Assembly (NCBI GenBank): GCA_030600725.1 | Contig: JAUVLN010000062.1 | Span: 1-9,312, forward strand | DNA from: Thermoplasmatota archaeon | GTDB taxonomy: Archaea > Thermoplasmatota > Penumbrarchaeia > Penumbrarchaeales > Penumbrarchaeaceae | Reading direction: 5' to 3' | Length of the DNA: 9,312 bases | Shown: piece after piece, positions 7,788 to 9,312 of the stretch | How positions within the stretch are numbered: the first letter of the stretch is position 1 | Layout of the letters: every line of letters begins with the position of its first letter | The notes under the pieces: generated by a model | The model's input: the letters and a program-made list of their open reading frames with translations, nothing else | The model's database searches: none | What the model was told of the DNA's origin: nothing | Position numbers and translations under genes: made by a program

Positions 7788-7795
7788 ACCTCCTT
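7788..7795 (-). promoter_or_regulatory. Strong ribosome binding site with unusual spacing to the CcdA/SafE-like gene
   Basis: AAGGAGGT on the minus strand lies in the short gap after the presenilin-like gene, but 18 nt before the GTG at 7769. An in-frame ATC sits 6 nt after it (7781-7779), and a two-codon ATG-TGG-TGA frame overlaps the GTG. The site clearly serves this gene; the exact initiation codon is uncertain. Confidence 0.55.
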
Positions 7796-7803
7796 GTTCG
7801 TTG

Positions 7804-9312
7804 TTATATTATTATCGTACCGTATATTATCAGCTCCCCTAACAGGAAGCCAAGTATGACCCCTCCGTTGAGGAACGGGAGCCCCGCATGCGCTTTTCCT
7901 TTCAACACCTGATACATCAGGAAGAACAGGGCGATCAACATCCCGATGAGGGAGAACAGGACCACCGAAAGCTGCGGGGAGATCATACCCAGAAGTCCGG
8001 TCCCATCGGTGGGCAGAAAGGTGAAGGCTGAGATCAGCAGGGCCCCCGGTATGATCACGTCGCCCAGCCCCATGAACATCGCCTCTCTTGGTCGGCTCTT
8101 GTCCAGGAGGTTGGTCTCGTCCTCGTATCTATAGCCCCATTTCAGGGGGAATACCAGCAGTATGGGAAGCTTGGCCTCCACCACCGAATCCGCAAGGGCC
8201 AACATGTGTTTTGTTTTATAGACCGAGATGAAATCATATACGGCCAGAAGGATCAGAAGGAGAAGACTGGGCAGAATGGAAATGGAGATACCTATAAGCG
8301 TCAGGACCCCGGCGCCCATCAGGATACCGGATAGGTCGACTATCCACCACTTTGGCTTCCACAGTAATAGTAGAACGACACCGAATGCGAAAGCGAATGC
8401 GCCTCCCTCAACAAGATATCCTCCACGTTCTTCTGGAAGCTGCCCCCTCTCTATCTTCTCCTCGGAGACGATGGTAAGTGTGCCCCCTGGTTTGTCCTCG
8501 TAGACCATAAGATAATTGTAGTCATCCATATACCTTCTAACGTTGGAATCCTCATCGATCACATAGAGGCTGTTTCCCCTCATGGCGAGGATCTCCCATC
8601 CCTCTTCATCCGAGGTGAAACAGGCCAAAGATTGGGTCCTTATAGTGATGTCCGAAACCTTCACCGGGTCAGATCCAAGCTCCCAGATCCAGAGGCCTTG
8701 ATCGGTTCCGATCATGAACAATGGACCTTCCTCGCCACCTTTGGTTAGGATACCTCTGTGGTAAGTCATCCAGAGGATGTCCTCACCGATATCGTGGAGT
8801 TCCTCAACGATGGAGATGTTCCCCTCCGGGGTGATATTGTACTGAAATATCCTACCCTCCGAATGTGCATGAAGGGGATGGCTTGAAGGATAATAAGCCA
8901 TTCCCCGTGACACGAAATTCAGTTCGATTTCTCCGTACGCTGGATCAATGCCTAACTCGTAGGTGGTTTTACCCATCGATAATGCGTATTTGGTGGTATT
9001 TCCGTCCACCAGTGAAAATATCACACCCCTGGTTTCATTCTCGTACCAGCCCAATGTGTTCAACGCATCTTTTGAAAGGTTGAGATATATCAGGTCCACT
9101 GATGTGATCTCATATTCGGTGTAGGGGAGATTGAATGGGCGATAAAGGCTTTCTTGAGTCAGATAAGTTGATGACCTCACATTTGGTTTCCATACCCATA
9201 CCTCAGAACCGTTCCTCTCAACCACATACGGATCGTGCACACTGAATTCTCCCTGAGTGAGGTTCGCTTTTCGAGACCAGAGGCTGGTTTGATGATCCTC
9301 GGTGACATAGAC
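7804..9312 (-). CDS. Presenilin/SPP-like intramembrane aspartyl protease (PSH, A22) with large beta-rich ectodomain; N-terminus beyond the right edge
   Basis: Membrane-embedded aspartyl protease of the presenilin/signal-peptide-peptidase clan, which cuts transmembrane segments. The frame is open to position 9312, so 502 residues are visible and GTG 9240 is only an internal codon. C-terminal part (numbered from the 9240 codon): helices at about 275-294, 299-320, 323-341, 387-406, 422-446 and 453-474. Catalytic Asp336 lies in LAVYDFISVYKTKH and Asp394 in MGLGDVIIPG (GxGD), followed by the PAL-equivalent LPFLNGG at 454-460. These match TM4-TM9 of archaeal PSH, so the enzyme should be active. N-terminal part (visible residues up to about 270): beta-rich, with blade-like strands such as GTDQGLWIWELG and GNSLYVIDEDSN, and several N-x-S/T sequons, suggesting an extracytoplasmic beta-propeller. 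TM1-TM3 would lie outside the window. It is followed by the CcdA/SafE-like gene 34 bp on. Protease identity is firm; the propeller fold is inferred. Confidence 0.9.
   Translation of the reverse strand, partial: VYVTEDHQTSLWSRKANLTQGEFSVHDPYVVERNGSEVWVWKPNVRSSTYLTQESLYRPFNLPYTEYEITSVDLIYLNLSKDALNTLGWYENETRGVIFSLVDGNTTKYALSMGKTTYELGIDPAYGEIELNFVSRGMAYYPSSHPLHAHSEGRIFQYNITPEGNISIVEELHDIGEDILWMTYHRGILTKGGEEGPLFMIGTDQGLWIWELGSDPVKVSDITIRTQSLACFTSDEEGWEILAMRGNSLYVIDEDSNVRRYMDDYNYLMVYEDKPGGTLTIVSEEKIERGQLPEERGGYLVEGGAFAFAFGVVLLLLWKPKWWIVDLSGILMGAGVLTLIGISISILPSLLLLILLAVYDFISVYKTKHMLALADSVVEAKLPILLVFPLKWGYRYEDETNLLDKSRPREAMFMGLGDVIIPGALLISAFTFLPTDGTGLLGMISPQLSVVLFSLIGMLIALFFLMYQVLKGKAHAGLPFLNGGVILGFLLGELIIYGTIII

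Noticed and set aside
9238..9240. GTG as the start of the presenilin-like protein
   Set aside because: The same frame continues without a stop to the window edge with similar beta-rich sequence, so this codon is internal.
1..9312. tRNA, CRISPR array, insertion sequence or attachment site
   Set aside because: No cloverleaf, regularly spaced repeats, transposase motifs or terminal repeats were found on reading; nearly all sequence is accounted for by coding regions.

Overview
The window looks like chromosomal DNA from a euryarchaeon, most likely of the Thermoplasmata lineage. The evidence is a 20S proteasome beta subunit with the Thermoplasma-type Glu17/Lys33 active site, an archaeal KH-beta-CASP termination ribonuclease (aCPSF1/FttA), a presenilin-type archaeal membrane protease (PSH), a DUF123 protein, TATA-like boxes upstream of genes and GGAGGT/GAGGTG ribosome binding sites. 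The lineage call is an inference from motifs and gene order. Secreted multi-domain peptidases of the kind seen here are a known trait of sediment Thermoplasmata that live on detrital protein, which fits but does not prove it.

Layout: (1) Positions 1-3709, minus strand: a secreted subtilisin-like serine protease (signal peptide, propeptide, catalytic domain, then a long tail of CARDB, PKD and Ig-like beta-sandwich modules). Its C-terminus runs off the left edge, so at least 1236 residues are visible. (2) Positions 3710-3911: divergent intergenic region with a promoter for each flanking gene. (3) Plus strand: psmB (3912-4553), a 151-bp gap holding a nested inverted repeat and a TATA-like box, then aCPSF1/FttA (4705-6621) and, 5 bp later, a DUF123 GIY-YIG-like protein (6627-7043). 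(4) Minus strand, tail to tail with the DUF123 gene and overlapping it by 6 bp: a six-helix CcdA/SafE-like membrane thiol protein (7038-7769), preceded by a presenilin/SPP-like aspartyl protease (7804 to beyond 9312) whose N-terminus lies outside the window.

Three proteolytic systems sit side by side, each for a different compartment: a subtilase outside the cell, the proteasome in the cytosol and a presenilin homologue in the membrane. The psmB-aCPSF1 pairing is a conserved euryarchaeal gene order that places a protein-turnover gene next to a transcription-termination/RNA-turnover gene. The most unusual object is the presenilin homologue. Instead of a compact nine-helix enzyme, it carries at least 280 residues of beta-rich, sequon-containing sequence immediately before the helix that matches TM4 of ordinary archaeal PSH. 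This suggests a beta-propeller-like ectodomain inserted in the outward-facing TM3-TM4 loop, a possible built-in analogue of a substrate-gating subunit.

No tRNA, rRNA, CRISPR array, insertion sequence or prophage signature was seen. Apart from the two intergenic regions the window is essentially all coding.
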